46,911 nucleotides of DNA from Candidatus Gastranaerophilales bacterium (GCA_944325545.1 CALVAM010000017.1:1-46911), one strand, 5' to 3'; positions 24,084 through 33,437 are shown, counted from the first letter of the stretch. A program made the numbers and translations. The notes: a model not told the origin generated them from the sequence alone.

Positions 24084-26652
24084 TCTAGTTAATACGAGGG
24101 ATGTTGAAATTAGTGATGCAACCCCTGCTATGCAAAAATATCTTGAGATGAAACGTGAAAATCCGGATTGTTTGCTTTTGTATCGCATGGGTGATTTTTA
24201 TGAAACTTTTTTTGAAGATGCCGTTACTTTATCGAGAGAATTAGAACTAACTTTAACGGGTAGAGATTGTGGAAGTTTAGGAAGGATTCCGCTTGCTGGG
24301 ATTCCGGCTAAGGCAGTTGACGGGTATTTAGAAAAGCTTGTTGCTAAAGATATTAAAGTTGCTATTTGTGAACAGCTTGAAGATCCTAAATTAGCTAAAG
24401 GGATTGTAAAACGCGGGGTTGTTAGAATTATTACTGCAGGTACTTTGATTGAAAGTAATCTTTTAAATCAAAACAGTAATAATTATATGTGTGCATTATT
24501 TGAAATATCAAAACCTAAAAATAAAGAAGATAAAAACTGGGGTTTTGCATATACTGATATTTCTACAGGAGAATTTAAAGCTACACAACTTAGCTATGAG
24601 ATGGTTTTAACAGAACTTGCTCGTCTTCAACCTTCTGAAATTATAGCTCCTGCAAAAAAAATGAAATTACAACCGTTTCAGATAGTTCCTGAAGAAACTG
24701 TTAATCTGCCTGATGAAATTATTGCTAATTATAATTGTTCAAAAGTTCCTGAGAGGGTTTTTGAAGAGAATTTTGCTCAAAATAATTTAAAACAAGTGTT
24801 TAAAGTTCAAGATTTAGAAGTTTTAGGTTATAAATCTTGTCCTTATGGCTTAAGAGCTGCAGCCGGATTGTTAGCTTATATTTGGGAAAATTTAAAAGAA
24901 GGTTTTCCTAAATTTGAGAAAATAGAAATATATGAACTAAGTGAATATTTATCAATTGATGCCAGTACAAGAAAAAATCTTGAACTTACGGAAACATTAA
25001 GAGAAAAAAATAAATATGGATCTCTTTTGTGGGCTATTGATAAAACAAATACAAATATGGGTGCAAGACTTCTTAAATCTTGGATTTGTCAGCCTTTAAA
25101 GGATTTAGGCAGGATTTTAAAACGACAAGAGGTTGTTAAAAAACTTGTTGAAAATTCTTCTGTAAGATATGAAATAGAGAGAAAATTAAAAAATATTTAT
25201 GATATCCAAAGACTTTCTACAAGATTGAGTAATAATTCTGCAAATCCTAGAGATTTTTTGAGTTTAAAAGTTTCTTTATATGAACTTCCTGAACTTGTAG
25301 AATTAGTAAAATCTATCGGGCTTAATGTTTTTGAAAAAATAGAAAATAGTATAGAATCTTTGCAAGAATATACGCAGGTTATAGAACAGACTATAAAAGA
25401 AGATGCTCCGATAACTTTGAAAGAAGGCGGATTGATAAAAAGTGAAGTTAATTCTGATTTGGATTATCTTCGAGATTTGATGTACAACGGAGAAAATTGG
25501 CTTAAAGAATTTGAGCAAAGAGAAAAAGACAGAACAGGAATTAATATCTTAAAGGTTGGATATAATAGAGTTTTTGGGTATTTTATAGAAGTTACAAATT
25601 CAAATTTAAGTAAAGTTCCGTCTGATTATATTAGAAAACAAACTTTAACAGGTGGTGAAAGATTTATTACGGATGAGCTTAAAAAGCATGAAGATGAAGT
25701 TTTAACGGCTCAGGTTAAAGCGTATGAATTAGAGTATAAACTCTTTTCAAATTTTAGAGATTATTCAAAAGAATTTGTATCCATTATTCGTGATACAGCA
25801 GAATGTGTTGCAGAATTGGATGTATTTACATCTCTTGCAATAATTGCGGTAGAACAAAATTATATTTGTCCGATAATTAATGAAACGGGAAATTTTGAGA
25901 TAAAAAATGGCAGACATCCTGTTTTAGAACAAATTTTACCGTTAGGAACTTATGTTGCTAATGATATAGATTTATCAAGTACTGATAAAACTAAAACACA
26001 ATTTATGATTTTAACAGGTCCGAATATGGCAGGAAAATCAACTTATATGCGACAAAATGCCTTAATAACAATACTTGCCCAAATAGGTTCTTTTATTCCT
26101 GCCGATTATGCTGAAATCGGTATTGTTGATAAGATTTTTACAAGAGTCGGAGCAAGTGATGATTTGACCTTAGGAAAATCTACTTTTATGGTAGAGATGA
26201 GTGAAACAGCTTATATTCTAAATAGTGCAACGTCTAAAAGTCTTATTTTAATTGATGAAATAGGGCGTGGAACAAGTACTTATGATGGTGTTGCAATTGC
26301 TTGGTCTGTTGCGGAATATATTGCATCTAAAATTAATGCAAGATGCATTTTTGCAACACATTATCACGAATTAAATGTTATGAGTAATACTTTCCCTCAA
26401 ATTAAAAACTATAGAATTACAGTTAATGAAGAAAATGGGGAAATTGAGTTTTTAAGAAAAATAGTTCCCGGAGGTGCTAGTAAAAGTTATGGTATTCAAG
26501 TAGCTAAAATGGCCGGCTTACCCTCTTCTGTAATTACTCGTTCGCAAGAGCTTATGAATAAAATGCAAAAAGATTTTTCTAAGAATTTGGCTGCTAATAA
26601 AAAGAAAGTTGTTGAAGCAGAAGTAGAAGCTCCTCAACTTAATTTGTTTTAA
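24064..26652 (+). CDS. mutS: DNA mismatch repair protein MutS
   Basis: 862 aa, full length. The N-terminal mismatch-recognition domain has MGDFYETF with the F-x-E wedge (F45, E47). The connector, lever and clamp domains follow. The ATPase domain has Walker A GPNMAGKS at 652-659, Walker B LILIDEIGRGTSTYDG and the ATHYHEL segment. MutS binds mispaired bases and recruits MutL; mutL is not in the window. The C-terminus ends in an acidic tail with LNLF, a possible beta-clamp-binding motif. The mRNA is predicted to be leaderless. Confidence 0.97.
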   Translation: MTKPEINLVNTRDVEISDATPAMQKYLEMKRENPDCLLLYRMGDFYETFFEDAVTLSRELELTLTGRDCGSLGRIPLAGIPAKAVDGYLEKLVAKDIKVAICEQLEDPKLAKGIVKRGVVRIITAGTLIESNLLNQNSNNYMCALFEISKPKNKEDKNWGFAYTDISTGEFKATQLSYEMVLTELARLQPSEIIAPAKKMKLQPFQIVPEETVNLPDEIIANYNCSKVPERVFEENFAQNNLKQVFKVQDLEVLGYKSCPYGLRAAAGLLAYIWENLKEGFPKFEKIEIYELSEYLSIDASTRKNLELTETLREKNKYGSLLWAIDKTNTNMGARLLKSWICQPLKDLGRILKRQEVVKKLVENSSVRYEIERKLKNIYDIQRLSTRLSNNSANPRDFLSLKVSLYELPELVELVKSIGLNVFEKIENSIESLQEYTQVIEQTIKEDAPITLKEGGLIKSEVNSDLDYLRDLMYNGENWLKEFEQREKDRTGINILKVGYNRVFGYFIEVTNSNLSKVPSDYIRKQTLTGGERFITDELKKHEDEVLTAQVKAYELEYKLFSNFRDYSKEFVSIIRDTAECVAELDVFTSLAIIAVEQNYICPIINETGNFEIKNGRHPVLEQILPLGTYVANDIDLSSTDKTKTQFMILTGPNMAGKSTYMRQNALITILAQIGSFIPADYAEIGIVDKIFTRVGASDDLTLGKSTFMVEMSETAYILNSATSKSLILIDEIGRGTSTYDGVAIAWSVAEYIASKINARCIFATHYHELNVMSNTFPQIKNYRITVNEENGEIEFLRKIVPGGASKSYGIQVAKMAGLPSSVITRSQELMNKMQKDFSKNLAANKKKVVEAEVEAPQLNLF

Positions 26653-26678
26653 AATTTAGTTCTGCTTTTTGCTATTAG

Positions 26679-26850
26679 AGTTTGCGGAAAAATCGACATT
26701 TTTCTCGCAAACTTCTGGGAACGATTTCGCATCAGGTTGTGTGCTATCCCACACACGACCTGATGCTCACACACTTAAGGTCGGATTTGAAAAATCTCAA
26801 AAATTTGCGAGAATGAGCTTTTGTACTTTGTACAACGCTCCCGCTCTCGC
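26679..26850. other. Cluster of three strong hairpins between convergent genes
   Basis: Three structures stand in a row: (1) AGTTTGCG...CGCAAACT enclosing GAAAAAT-CGAC-ATTTTTC (26679-26713); (2) GCATCAGGT-x-GTGTG...CACAC-xxx-ACCTGATGC (26729-26766); (3) GCGAGA-GAGC-TTGTAC...GTACAA-GCTC-TCTCGC (26807-26850). The block is more GC-rich than its surroundings. It could include the terminators of mutS and of the opposing Fe-S gene, or be a structured RNA or a palindromic intergenic element. An open reading frame over it looks spurious. Confidence 0.6.
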
Positions 26851-26853
26851 CAG

Positions 26854-27906
26854 TCAATTTTTGGATTTTTTTGCATTCTCATTAAGAAATTCTATTAAAT
26901 CATAAACTTTGTATTGAGCAAAAGAATATAATATTAAAGCTGCTTCACAGCCAAGACAAGATGTTAGTACAATTTTTGTATTAGATGATTTTATATTTTG
27001 TTTTTTTTGTTTAAATAATTGATTGAAAATTTTATATTGACTAAATTTTGTAATTCCATTTAATCCGCAGCACTTATTAAAATCTTTCATTTCTATATAT
27101 TCTAAATTTTTTGTATTATTTAAAATCCAAGAAATATCATTGTAATTATCTATATTGCAAGGTTTATGAAAAGTTACTTTTTTCTCATCTTTTAATTCAA
27201 ATTTTAAATTGTTTTCTTTTATATATTGATAAATATTTTTAACCTCATAACCTTTAGGAAGATAACTTTTAATAGTTTTTTCACAACTTGCACAAGTAGT
27301 TACTATTTCATAGCTTTTATATTTAGATAATTTGTTTATAAAATCTTGTCTATATTTTTCAAAATTATTTTTATCTCCTCTTACGTAAAAAGGAATTCCA
27401 CAACAATTAAAGTTAGGAGTTATAACCTCAATATTACAAGCATTTAATATTTCAACAACTGCTTTATTACCTTTTAATTTGCTTCCGCAGCCGCCAAAAT
27501 ATATAACTTTTTTATCAAAAGTTTTTGTTTTGACTTTTTTACTAAATAAATTTAGAAATTTTATTCCAAATTCAAAAATAAAATATTTTTGGAAAAATGA
27601 AATAAGTTTTTCCAAAAAACTTGTTTTAAAATATTCTGCTTTAGCAGAAGCAATTACATCAACAATATCGATACCACTCGGACAAAATTTAGAACAAGCA
27701 CCGCATTTTAAACACAAATCCAAGTACTTGTTTATTTTTTTTGTCATTTTTAGATCACCTTTAATAATCCCATTTAGCATAATAAATTGTCCTCTTGAAA
27801 CAGAACAATCATTACCTGTTATTTGGTATATAGGACATTCAGCTTGACATAATCCGCATTTTGAACAAGAATGAATGACTTCTTTATATTCAGCTAATTC
27901 TTTCAT
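26854..27906 (-). CDS. Fe-S oxidoreductase, GlcF/LldE-like (CCG domains)
   Basis: 350 aa. N-terminal tandem [4Fe-4S] motifs CSKCGLCQAECP and CLKCGACSKFCP are followed by two CCG-type cysteine-rich domains (FGGCGSK...NCCGIP with TTCASCEK; HKPCNID...KCCGLNG with TSCLGCEA). This layout matches the Fe-S subunit of glycolate or lactate oxidation enzymes. The FAD partner (GlcD-like) is not adjacent, so the substrate is unclear. A TTTACT-17-TAATAT promoter ends 6 bp before the ATG, predicting a leaderless mRNA. Confidence 0.87.
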   Translation of the reverse strand: MKELAEYKEVIHSCSKCGLCQAECPIYQITGNDCSVSRGQFIMLNGIIKGDLKMTKKINKYLDLCLKCGACSKFCPSGIDIVDVIASAKAEYFKTSFLEKLISFFQKYFIFEFGIKFLNLFSKKVKTKTFDKKVIYFGGCGSKLKGNKAVVEILNACNIEVITPNFNCCGIPFYVRGDKNNFEKYRQDFINKLSKYKSYEIVTTCASCEKTIKSYLPKGYEVKNIYQYIKENNLKFELKDEKKVTFHKPCNIDNYNDISWILNNTKNLEYIEMKDFNKCCGLNGITKFSQYKIFNQLFKQKKQNIKSSNTKIVLTSCLGCEAALILYSFAQYKVYDLIEFLNENAKKSKN

Positions 27907-27912
27907 ATTTAT

Positions 27913-27941
27913 ATATTAAAGCAAATAATTTTTGTAGTAAA
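27913..27941 (-). promoter_or_regulatory. Promoter of the Fe-S oxidoreductase gene
   Basis: On the minus strand: TTTACT (27936-27941), a 17-bp spacer and TAATAT (27913-27918), followed by six bases and the ATG. No ribosome binding site fits in between. Confidence 0.55.
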
Positions 27942-27986
27942 ATAGTTGCAGGAGTAAATGAATATTAAAATTGGGAGTAATTCAAT

Positions 27987-28973
27987 ATGACAGAAGTGAT
28001 TAAACAATCACAAATCGAAAAAGATAGAGAATCTGCAAAAAGAACCATAGCTTCTGAAATAGAAGCAATAAAAGAATTAGAAAAATCTTTAGGTGCAGAA
28101 AATTTAACTAAAGCCCTTGATTATATGCAAAATTCAAAAGGCAGAATAATTATTACAGGCATGGGTAAATCCGGTCATATTGGAAAGAAAATTGCAGCTT
28201 CTTTAGCTTCAACAGGTACTCCTTCATTTTTTGTTCATCCTGCAGAAGCAAGTCATGGTGATTTAGGAATGATTACAGAGGATGATGTAGTCATTGCAAT
28301 ATCAAATAGCGGAGAATCTCGTGAGCTTTTAGATATTTTAAATTATTGTAAAAGATTTGGTATAATACTTATTTCAATTACTAAAAATCCTCAAAGTTCA
28401 TTAGGGAAAGCTGGTGATGTGGTTTTAGAATTACCAAATAATGGGGAAGCGTGTCCTTTAGGTTTAGCTCCTACAAATTCAACGACTGCAACACTTGTTT
28501 TAGGTGATATTTTAACTATAGGAATGCTGGAAAGAAAAGGTTTCTCTAAAGAAGATTTTAATGACAGACATCCTGGTGGAAAATTGGGTTCTATTTTGAA
28601 ACGAGTATCAGATTTAATGCATGTCGGAGAAGAAATGCCAATTTTAGAAGAAAATGCCAATATGCAAGCAGTACTTTTAGAAATGACTTCTAAACGATTG
28701 GGATGTGTCGGTTTTATTAATCAAAGTGGAGAATTAGTAGGAATGCTTACTGATGGTGATTTGAGAAGATGTCTTTCTGCAACTATTTTAGAGAAAAAAG
28801 CGTATGAAGTTATGACAAAAAATCCTAAGACGATTCTTCCTGATGCAATGACTGCTGAAGCTTTAAAAATTATGCACGATAAGAAAATTACAAATTTATT
28901 TGTTGTTGAAAATAATAATATTCCTGTAGGAGTTATTCATATTCATGATCTTTTAAATAATGGAGTTGCTTAA
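27987..28973 (+). CDS. kdsD: Arabinose-5-phosphate isomerase (KpsF/GutQ/KdsD)
   Basis: 328 aa: a SIS sugar-isomerase domain (about 40-170, IITGMGKSGHIGKKIA, HPAEASHGDLG) followed by two CBS domains (about 205-325). It converts ribulose 5-phosphate to arabinose 5-phosphate, the first step of KDO synthesis, and so points to a lipopolysaccharide-type outer membrane. Key residues K61 and the catalytic His in the second helix region of the SIS domain appear kept. GGGAG precedes the ATG. The next gene begins 1 nt after its stop. Confidence 0.94.
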   Translation: MTEVIKQSQIEKDRESAKRTIASEIEAIKELEKSLGAENLTKALDYMQNSKGRIIITGMGKSGHIGKKIAASLASTGTPSFFVHPAEASHGDLGMITEDDVVIAISNSGESRELLDILNYCKRFGIILISITKNPQSSLGKAGDVVLELPNNGEACPLGLAPTNSTTATLVLGDILTIGMLERKGFSKEDFNDRHPGGKLGSILKRVSDLMHVGEEMPILEENANMQAVLLEMTSKRLGCVGFINQSGELVGMLTDGDLRRCLSATILEKKAYEVMTKNPKTILPDAMTAEALKIMHDKKITNLFVVENNNIPVGVIHIHDLLNNGVA

Positions 28974-28974
28974 T

Positions 28975-29871
28975 ATGGATATATCTGCAGAAAAAAAATT
29001 CGCAGCAGTTTTATCAATAACTTCTAATACTTTTGTTTTTCTTTTTAAAATAATAGCAGGAGTTTTGTCAGGAAGTATAAGTATAATTTCAGAAGCAATA
29101 CATTCTGTTTCAGATTTTTTAGCCTCTGTTTTAACTTTTTTTGCGGTTACTCGTTCAAGTGAACCTGCTGATAAAGAACATCCTTTCGGACACGGAAAAT
29201 ATGAAGATATGTCAGGGTTTATTGAAGGTGGTTTAATTATTCTAGCTGGGGTTTATATTATTTATGAGGCTTCTAAAAAACTTATTTATGGCTATGAATT
29301 AAAATCTGAACCTATTTTAGGTATTGCTGCTATGGCTTTTGCTGTTATTGCTAATTTTTTGGTTAGCCAATATTTGTTTTATGTAGCAAAGAAATCAGAT
29401 TCGGTGTCCTTAAAGGCTGACGGAGAACATCTTAGGACTGATATTTATTCGTCTTTAGGGGTTTTGGTCGGGTTAATTTTGATAAAAGTAACAGGAATGA
29501 CAATTCTTGATCCGATTATTGCTATAATTGTTGCACTTTTTATCTTTAAAGCAGGGTTTGAAATTTCAAAAGAAACTTTAAATAATCTTCTTGATAGTTC
29601 TTTACCTGATGATGAAATTGATGTTATTGAAAATATTTTGAAAAATAATCAAGTTATTAAAGGATATAAAAATATTAAAGCGAGAAAATCAGGGCAATAT
29701 AAAAGAATTGAAATAACACTTTTGTTTAATGAAGATATGAAAATTAAATGCTGCCATAGCGTGTGCGATCAAATTGAAAATGAAATAAAATCAAAGTTGC
29801 CAAATTCTACAATAGTAATTCATGCAGAACCTGAAGTTACAAATCTTAATAATACTCTTGAAAAATGTTAA
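28975..29871 (+). CDS. Cation diffusion facilitator family transporter
   Basis: 298 aa, six membrane helices plus a C-terminal cytosolic domain. Metal-site residues: HSVSD (H-x3-D) in helix 2, EHPFGHGKYED in the loop after it, and HLRTD (H-x3-D) in helix 5, a pattern usual for zinc/iron/manganese-proton antiporters. An ATG 15 nt upstream lies inside the end of kdsD; the ATG after the stop, with GGAG upstream, is preferred. It probably exports Zn or a similar divalent metal. Co-transcribed with kdsD. Confidence 0.92.
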   Translation: MDISAEKKFAAVLSITSNTFVFLFKIIAGVLSGSISIISEAIHSVSDFLASVLTFFAVTRSSEPADKEHPFGHGKYEDMSGFIEGGLIILAGVYIIYEASKKLIYGYELKSEPILGIAAMAFAVIANFLVSQYLFYVAKKSDSVSLKADGEHLRTDIYSSLGVLVGLILIKVTGMTILDPIIAIIVALFIFKAGFEISKETLNNLLDSSLPDDEIDVIENILKNNQVIKGYKNIKARKSGQYKRIEITLLFNEDMKIKCCHSVCDQIENEIKSKLPNSTIVIHAEPEVTNLNNTLEKC

Positions 29872-29907
29872 AAATGATTTAAACTCAAAATAGAGGGCTG
29901 TATAATA

Positions 29908-30261
29908 ATGGATCCAATATCATCAATAGATACATCGATTTACTCCGGTATATACGAAAATAGAGCTGTTTCAACTCAAAAGCAAGTAAGTGATACTTCA
30001 TTTGTCCCAAAAGAGAATGAGTATGATTATCGTGCTAAAGATGTTGATTTAAGTAATTATTATGCTACAGTCAGACCAGAAGATTTGGTTTCTACCGTCG
30101 GTAATAATGTTGTACAATCTGCAAACAGTTTAGATAACGCTATGGTAAATGCTTTAGCCAACGGTTATACCGTTAATGATGTTTGTAACATGAAATCAGC
30201 TCAAGCTGCTTATAAAGCTAATTGTGCTGTTTTTAAAAGCGTTTTGGAACTTACTGTGTAG
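29908..30261 (+). CDS. Small protein with a flagellar-rod-like C-terminus
   Basis: 117 aa, not firmly assigned. The N-terminal half is polar and disordered. The C-terminal 45 residues form an amphipathic helix ending SAQAAYKANCAVFKSVLEL. This resembles the C-terminal coil of FlgC/FlgE-type axial proteins, whose consensus ends with an A-x-x-A-Y-x-A-N-x-x-x-x-x-x motif. No flagellar gene is nearby. It may be a relic, a needle/rod protein of another secretion device, or chance similarity. An AGAGGG-like site lies upstream. Confidence 0.6.
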   Translation: MDPISSIDTSIYSGIYENRAVSTQKQVSDTSFVPKENEYDYRAKDVDLSNYYATVRPEDLVSTVGNNVVQSANSLDNAMVNALANGYTVNDVCNMKSAQAAYKANCAVFKSVLELTV

Positions 30262-30264
30262 ATT

Positions 30265-30879
30265 CTAGAAAATCCAAGAATATACTTCATAATAAAAACG
30301 AAACATAAATATTATTATGAGTAGTAATATTATTAGAAGTATTCCTTGTGGTGATTTCCAATCAAAATAAACGTGATTTTGTTCAACGCGTTCTTTGTAT
30401 GTATCAATATAATGAACTAAATAAAAGACGTTGAAAATTACCAGATAAAATTTATTGAAGTCTAAAGTAACTCCATAAGTTTTAATTGTGTATTTTTGAA
30501 TTATTCTTAACACTCTGTACGTTAAAGCAATGTAAACTAAGCATTGAATTATTGTAGAAATAAACATTAAAGTAGGGTTATGATACATATAAATTATTAA
30601 AACAATAAAATTGATTCCTAATAATACAAATAACCAATTTAATTTAATAGTGTCTTTTTTATTTTCCGCAATACTATTGATAATTTTTCCGTTAATAAAA
30701 AACCAAATGGTAGAAAACAATCCAAGTGTTAATATTTCTAGAGTAAGAAAAGGACCTAATTCTTTGAATTTAATATTATTAGTATTAGGTTCTTTGAAAA
30801 TTGCGTTGCAAAAAGGACATCTGACTATATCAGAATCTATTTGATTATTGCAAAACGGACAATTAATTCTCTCACTCAT
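30265..30879 (-). CDS. Zinc-ribbon membrane protein
   Basis: 204 aa. The N-terminus carries a double CxxC zinc ribbon (CPFCNNQIDSDIVRCPFC), followed by four to five membrane helices (about 40-60, 72-95, 100-125, 140-160 and 180-200) with a cytosolic-looking loop. An ATG 21 nt upstream is in frame, but GAGG sits properly before the start chosen here. This architecture (zinc ribbon plus DUF4234-like helices) is common in uncharacterised bacterial membrane proteins. Function unknown. Confidence 0.78.
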   Translation of the reverse strand: MSERINCPFCNNQIDSDIVRCPFCNAIFKEPNTNNIKFKELGPFLTLEILTLGLFSTIWFFINGKIINSIAENKKDTIKLNWLFVLLGINFIVLIIYMYHNPTLMFISTIIQCLVYIALTYRVLRIIQKYTIKTYGVTLDFNKFYLVIFNVFYLVHYIDTYKERVEQNHVYFDWKSPQGILLIILLLIIIFMFRFYYEVYSWIF

Positions 30880-30910
30880 TTTGGACCTCATTTGAAACAA
30901 TTATATCATA

Positions 30911-31546
30911 TTACAAAATTTTTGCACAGTATTCAGCTATTGGACAATCTGGGCAGTTAGGTTTTATAGGTTTACAAACATTTTGTCCGTGAGTTACTAA
31001 AAGAGTGTTAATATCAATCCAATATTTTTTAGGAAGTTTTTCTCTTAATTTGAATTCTGTTTCTTCTGGATTCTTTGTTTTGATATATCCAAGTCGATTA
31101 AAAATTCTATGAACATGAACATCTACGCAAATTGCGGGTTTGTTAAAACCTAGAGATAAAACAAGATTTGCAGTTTTTCTGCCAACCCCTTTAAATTTTA
31201 TTAAATCTTCTATTTCATCAGGAACTTTGCCATTCAATTCTTCATCAATAATTCTAGATAGTTCAATTATTTGTTTTGCTTTATTTTCATAAAACCCGAC
31301 GGGATAGATTGCTTTCTTAAGCTCTTCTACATTTACCCCTTTCATCTCTTTTGGAGTTTTAGCTAATTTTAGCATTCTTAATGTCGCAGGATATGTAGTT
31401 TTATCATTTGTTCTGAGACTTAATATACAAGCGATTAATACAAGATAAGGATTTTTAAATGAATCCATTAATAATACAAAATCGCTTTTGGGCTGTTTTG
31501 CATTTTTTAATATTTCTACTACTAGTTTTATATCTGAATCTTTCAT
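30911..31546 (-). CDS. nth: Endonuclease III (DNA glycosylase/AP lyase)
   Basis: 211 aa base-excision repair enzyme removing oxidised pyrimidines. The helix-hairpin-helix FKGVGRKTANLVL holds the catalytic Lys, and the catalytic Asp is in ICVDVHVHR. The C-terminal [4Fe-4S] loop C-x6-C-x2-C-x5-C is complete (CKPIKPNCPDCPIAEYC). A TATAAT box lies about 12 bp before the ATG, leaving only a very short leader without a ribosome site. Confidence 0.96.
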   Translation of the reverse strand: MKDSDIKLVVEILKNAKQPKSDFVLLMDSFKNPYLVLIACILSLRTNDKTTYPATLRMLKLAKTPKEMKGVNVEELKKAIYPVGFYENKAKQIIELSRIIDEELNGKVPDEIEDLIKFKGVGRKTANLVLSLGFNKPAICVDVHVHRIFNRLGYIKTKNPEETEFKLREKLPKKYWIDINTLLVTHGQNVCKPIKPNCPDCPIAEYCAKIL

Positions 31547-31716
31547 AATTTTGTTATTATTATATCAAAAATTTTTATATTAGCTAGTTGGGTAATAATT
31601 TTAATATATTTTCTGTTTTTATATTAAATTTTGTTAAAAATTTCGTTTATTTTTAGGTTTTTTTGTGATAACATTTTTTTGAGAGAATTGTAATACTGTT
31701 TGGAATTAAAAATAAA

Positions 31717-32586
31717 ATGGATGCTATCAAGATTTCAGTAATAATGCCGGTATATAATCCGCCTCAAGAGTTTTTTAGAGATGCTGTTGAAAGTATTCTT
31801 AATCAATCATATAAAAATTTTGAATTACTTATTATAGATGATGGTTCGGATAAATATATTGAAGAAATAGTGAAATCTTATGATGATTCTCGAATAAAAT
31901 ATTATTATCAAGAAAATAGCGGAGTTTCAGTCGCAAGAAATAAAGGTTTAAAATTAGCTCAAGGTGATTATATTGCGATGGCTGATTCTGACGACATTTC
32001 TGATGAATTTAGGTTAGAAAAACAATTAGAATATTTAGAGGTTCATCAGGATATTTCTTTGGTAGGGTCTTGGATAAAAAGAATTCCTCAAAATTGTGTT
32101 ATTAAGTTTCAAGAAAATATAGGAATTCTAGATTTATTGGCGGATTGTTGTGTTATGCAACCTACAATAATGTTCAAAAAGAATATTGTTGAAAAATATA
32201 ATCTTTATTATGATGAAAAATTGGTTTGTGCGGAAGATTATGATTTGTATGCAAGGGCTATAAAATATATTAAAATGGCCAATATCCAAGAGTGTTTGGT
32301 TAATTATAGAGTTTATGAATCAAATACAAGTTCTACAAAACGTGAAGAACGAATTATATCAAGTTTTATTGTGCAAGATAAATTGTTAGACTTATTAAGT
32401 AGTGATGAATTTATAAAAAGAAAAATTCTTGATATTGCTTACAAGAAAAAAAATAAAATAAGTTCTTGGCTTGAGTGGTTGTTTTCAATTAAAAATCTTT
32501 ATAAAGATTGGAAAAAATATAAACTTTTAACTGTTTTTGGTTTAGAATTTAACATTTTTTCAAAGTCTTATAATAGAATTAATTAA
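31717..32586 (+). CDS. Family 2 glycosyltransferase
   Basis: 289 aa GT-A enzyme: N-terminal VIMPVYNPP, LLIIDDGSD and the DxD-type MADSDD metal motif, with ISLVGSWI and AEDYDLYARA further on. First gene of the surface-polysaccharide operon on the plus strand. It probably adds a sugar to the lipid-linked repeat unit on the cytosolic side. The C-terminal 80 residues are Lys-rich and amphipathic and may touch the membrane. Donor and acceptor cannot be inferred. Confidence 0.9.
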   Translation: MDAIKISVIMPVYNPPQEFFRDAVESILNQSYKNFELLIIDDGSDKYIEEIVKSYDDSRIKYYYQENSGVSVARNKGLKLAQGDYIAMADSDDISDEFRLEKQLEYLEVHQDISLVGSWIKRIPQNCVIKFQENIGILDLLADCCVMQPTIMFKKNIVEKYNLYYDEKLVCAEDYDLYARAIKYIKMANIQECLVNYRVYESNTSSTKREERIISSFIVQDKLLDLLSSDEFIKRKILDIAYKKKNKISSWLEWLFSIKNLYKDWKKYKLLTVFGLEFNIFSKSYNRIN

Positions 32587-32597
32587 GTGAGGTTTGA

Positions 32598-33437
32598 TTG
32601 ATTGTATCAACAGATAATAACGTTATAAATAAGATTAAAAAATTTAGTGTAATAACAGTTTGTTATAATGCACCAAATTTGGAAAGAACTTGTCAGAGCA
32701 TAGTTAATCAAACTTATCAAGATTTTGAGTGGATTGTGGTAGATGGTGGTTCTAATCAAGAAACATTAGATATTTTTGAAAAATATAAGTATAGGATTAA
32801 TAAATTTGTTTCTGAGTCTGATAATGGTATTTATGATGCAATGAATAAAGGAATAAAATTATCCTCCGGAGAATATCTATTATTTATGAATGGGGGAGAT
32901 AGTTTTTATGATTCAAATGTTTTGCAAGCATATGTTGATAATGGTTTAGATAAAGATATTATTTATTCAAATGTAGAACTTATGGGAGAAAGAAATAGAA
33001 TTATTGAATATCCTGAAATTTTAGATACGAAGTTTTGGTTAACTAATTGTATTTGTCATCAATCAACGATAGTAAGAAAAGAATTGTTTGATAAATACGG
33101 ATTATATAATGAAGAATATAAGATTGTTGCCGATTTTCAAAAATGGTTGGAATTTATAAAATTACAAAATTGTTCATACAAAAAAGTTGATTTTATAGGT
33201 GCAAAATATTCTTTGGATGGAATATCCAGTGATAAAAAAAGAAGAAAATTTATTAATGAAGAAAGAGAATTTGCGATAAAGAAATATTTTAAAGAAGAAG
33301 AAGTTAGGAATGTTGAAAGAATTCATTATTCATTGTTAGAGAGAATTTTTTCAATAAAAAATCATCCAAATATGGAAGATAAGATAATAACAATATTAGG
33401 AATTCATATAAAAGCAAAAAGAAAGAATAAGGATTGA
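32598..33437 (+). CDS. Family 2 glycosyltransferase (TTG start)
   Basis: 279 aa GT-A enzyme with VITVCYNAP, WIVVDGGSN, SDNGIYDAMNKGI and a metal site FMNGGD, the pattern of WcaA/EpsE-like transferases. The only sensible start is TTG: no in-frame ATG occurs before the catalytic core, and GTGAGG lies 5-6 nt upstream. It follows the first GT2 gene by 11 nt. Both end in a similar Lys-rich, Ile-rich tail (FSIKNH..., ILGIHIKAK), suggesting related membrane association. Confidence 0.88.
   Translation: MIVSTDNNVINKIKKFSVITVCYNAPNLERTCQSIVNQTYQDFEWIVVDGGSNQETLDIFEKYKYRINKFVSESDNGIYDAMNKGIKLSSGEYLLFMNGGDSFYDSNVLQAYVDNGLDKDIIYSNVELMGERNRIIEYPEILDTKFWLTNCICHQSTIVRKELFDKYGLYNEEYKIVADFQKWLEFIKLQNCSYKKVDFIGAKYSLDGISSDKKRRKFINEEREFAIKKYFKEEEVRNVERIHYSLLERIFSIKNHPNMEDKIITILGIHIKAKRKNKD

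Noticed and set aside
26669-26905. Plus-strand ORF downstream of mutS
   Set aside because: It runs through three strong hairpins and into the convergent gene, with no ribosome site; composition is that of a structured non-coding block.
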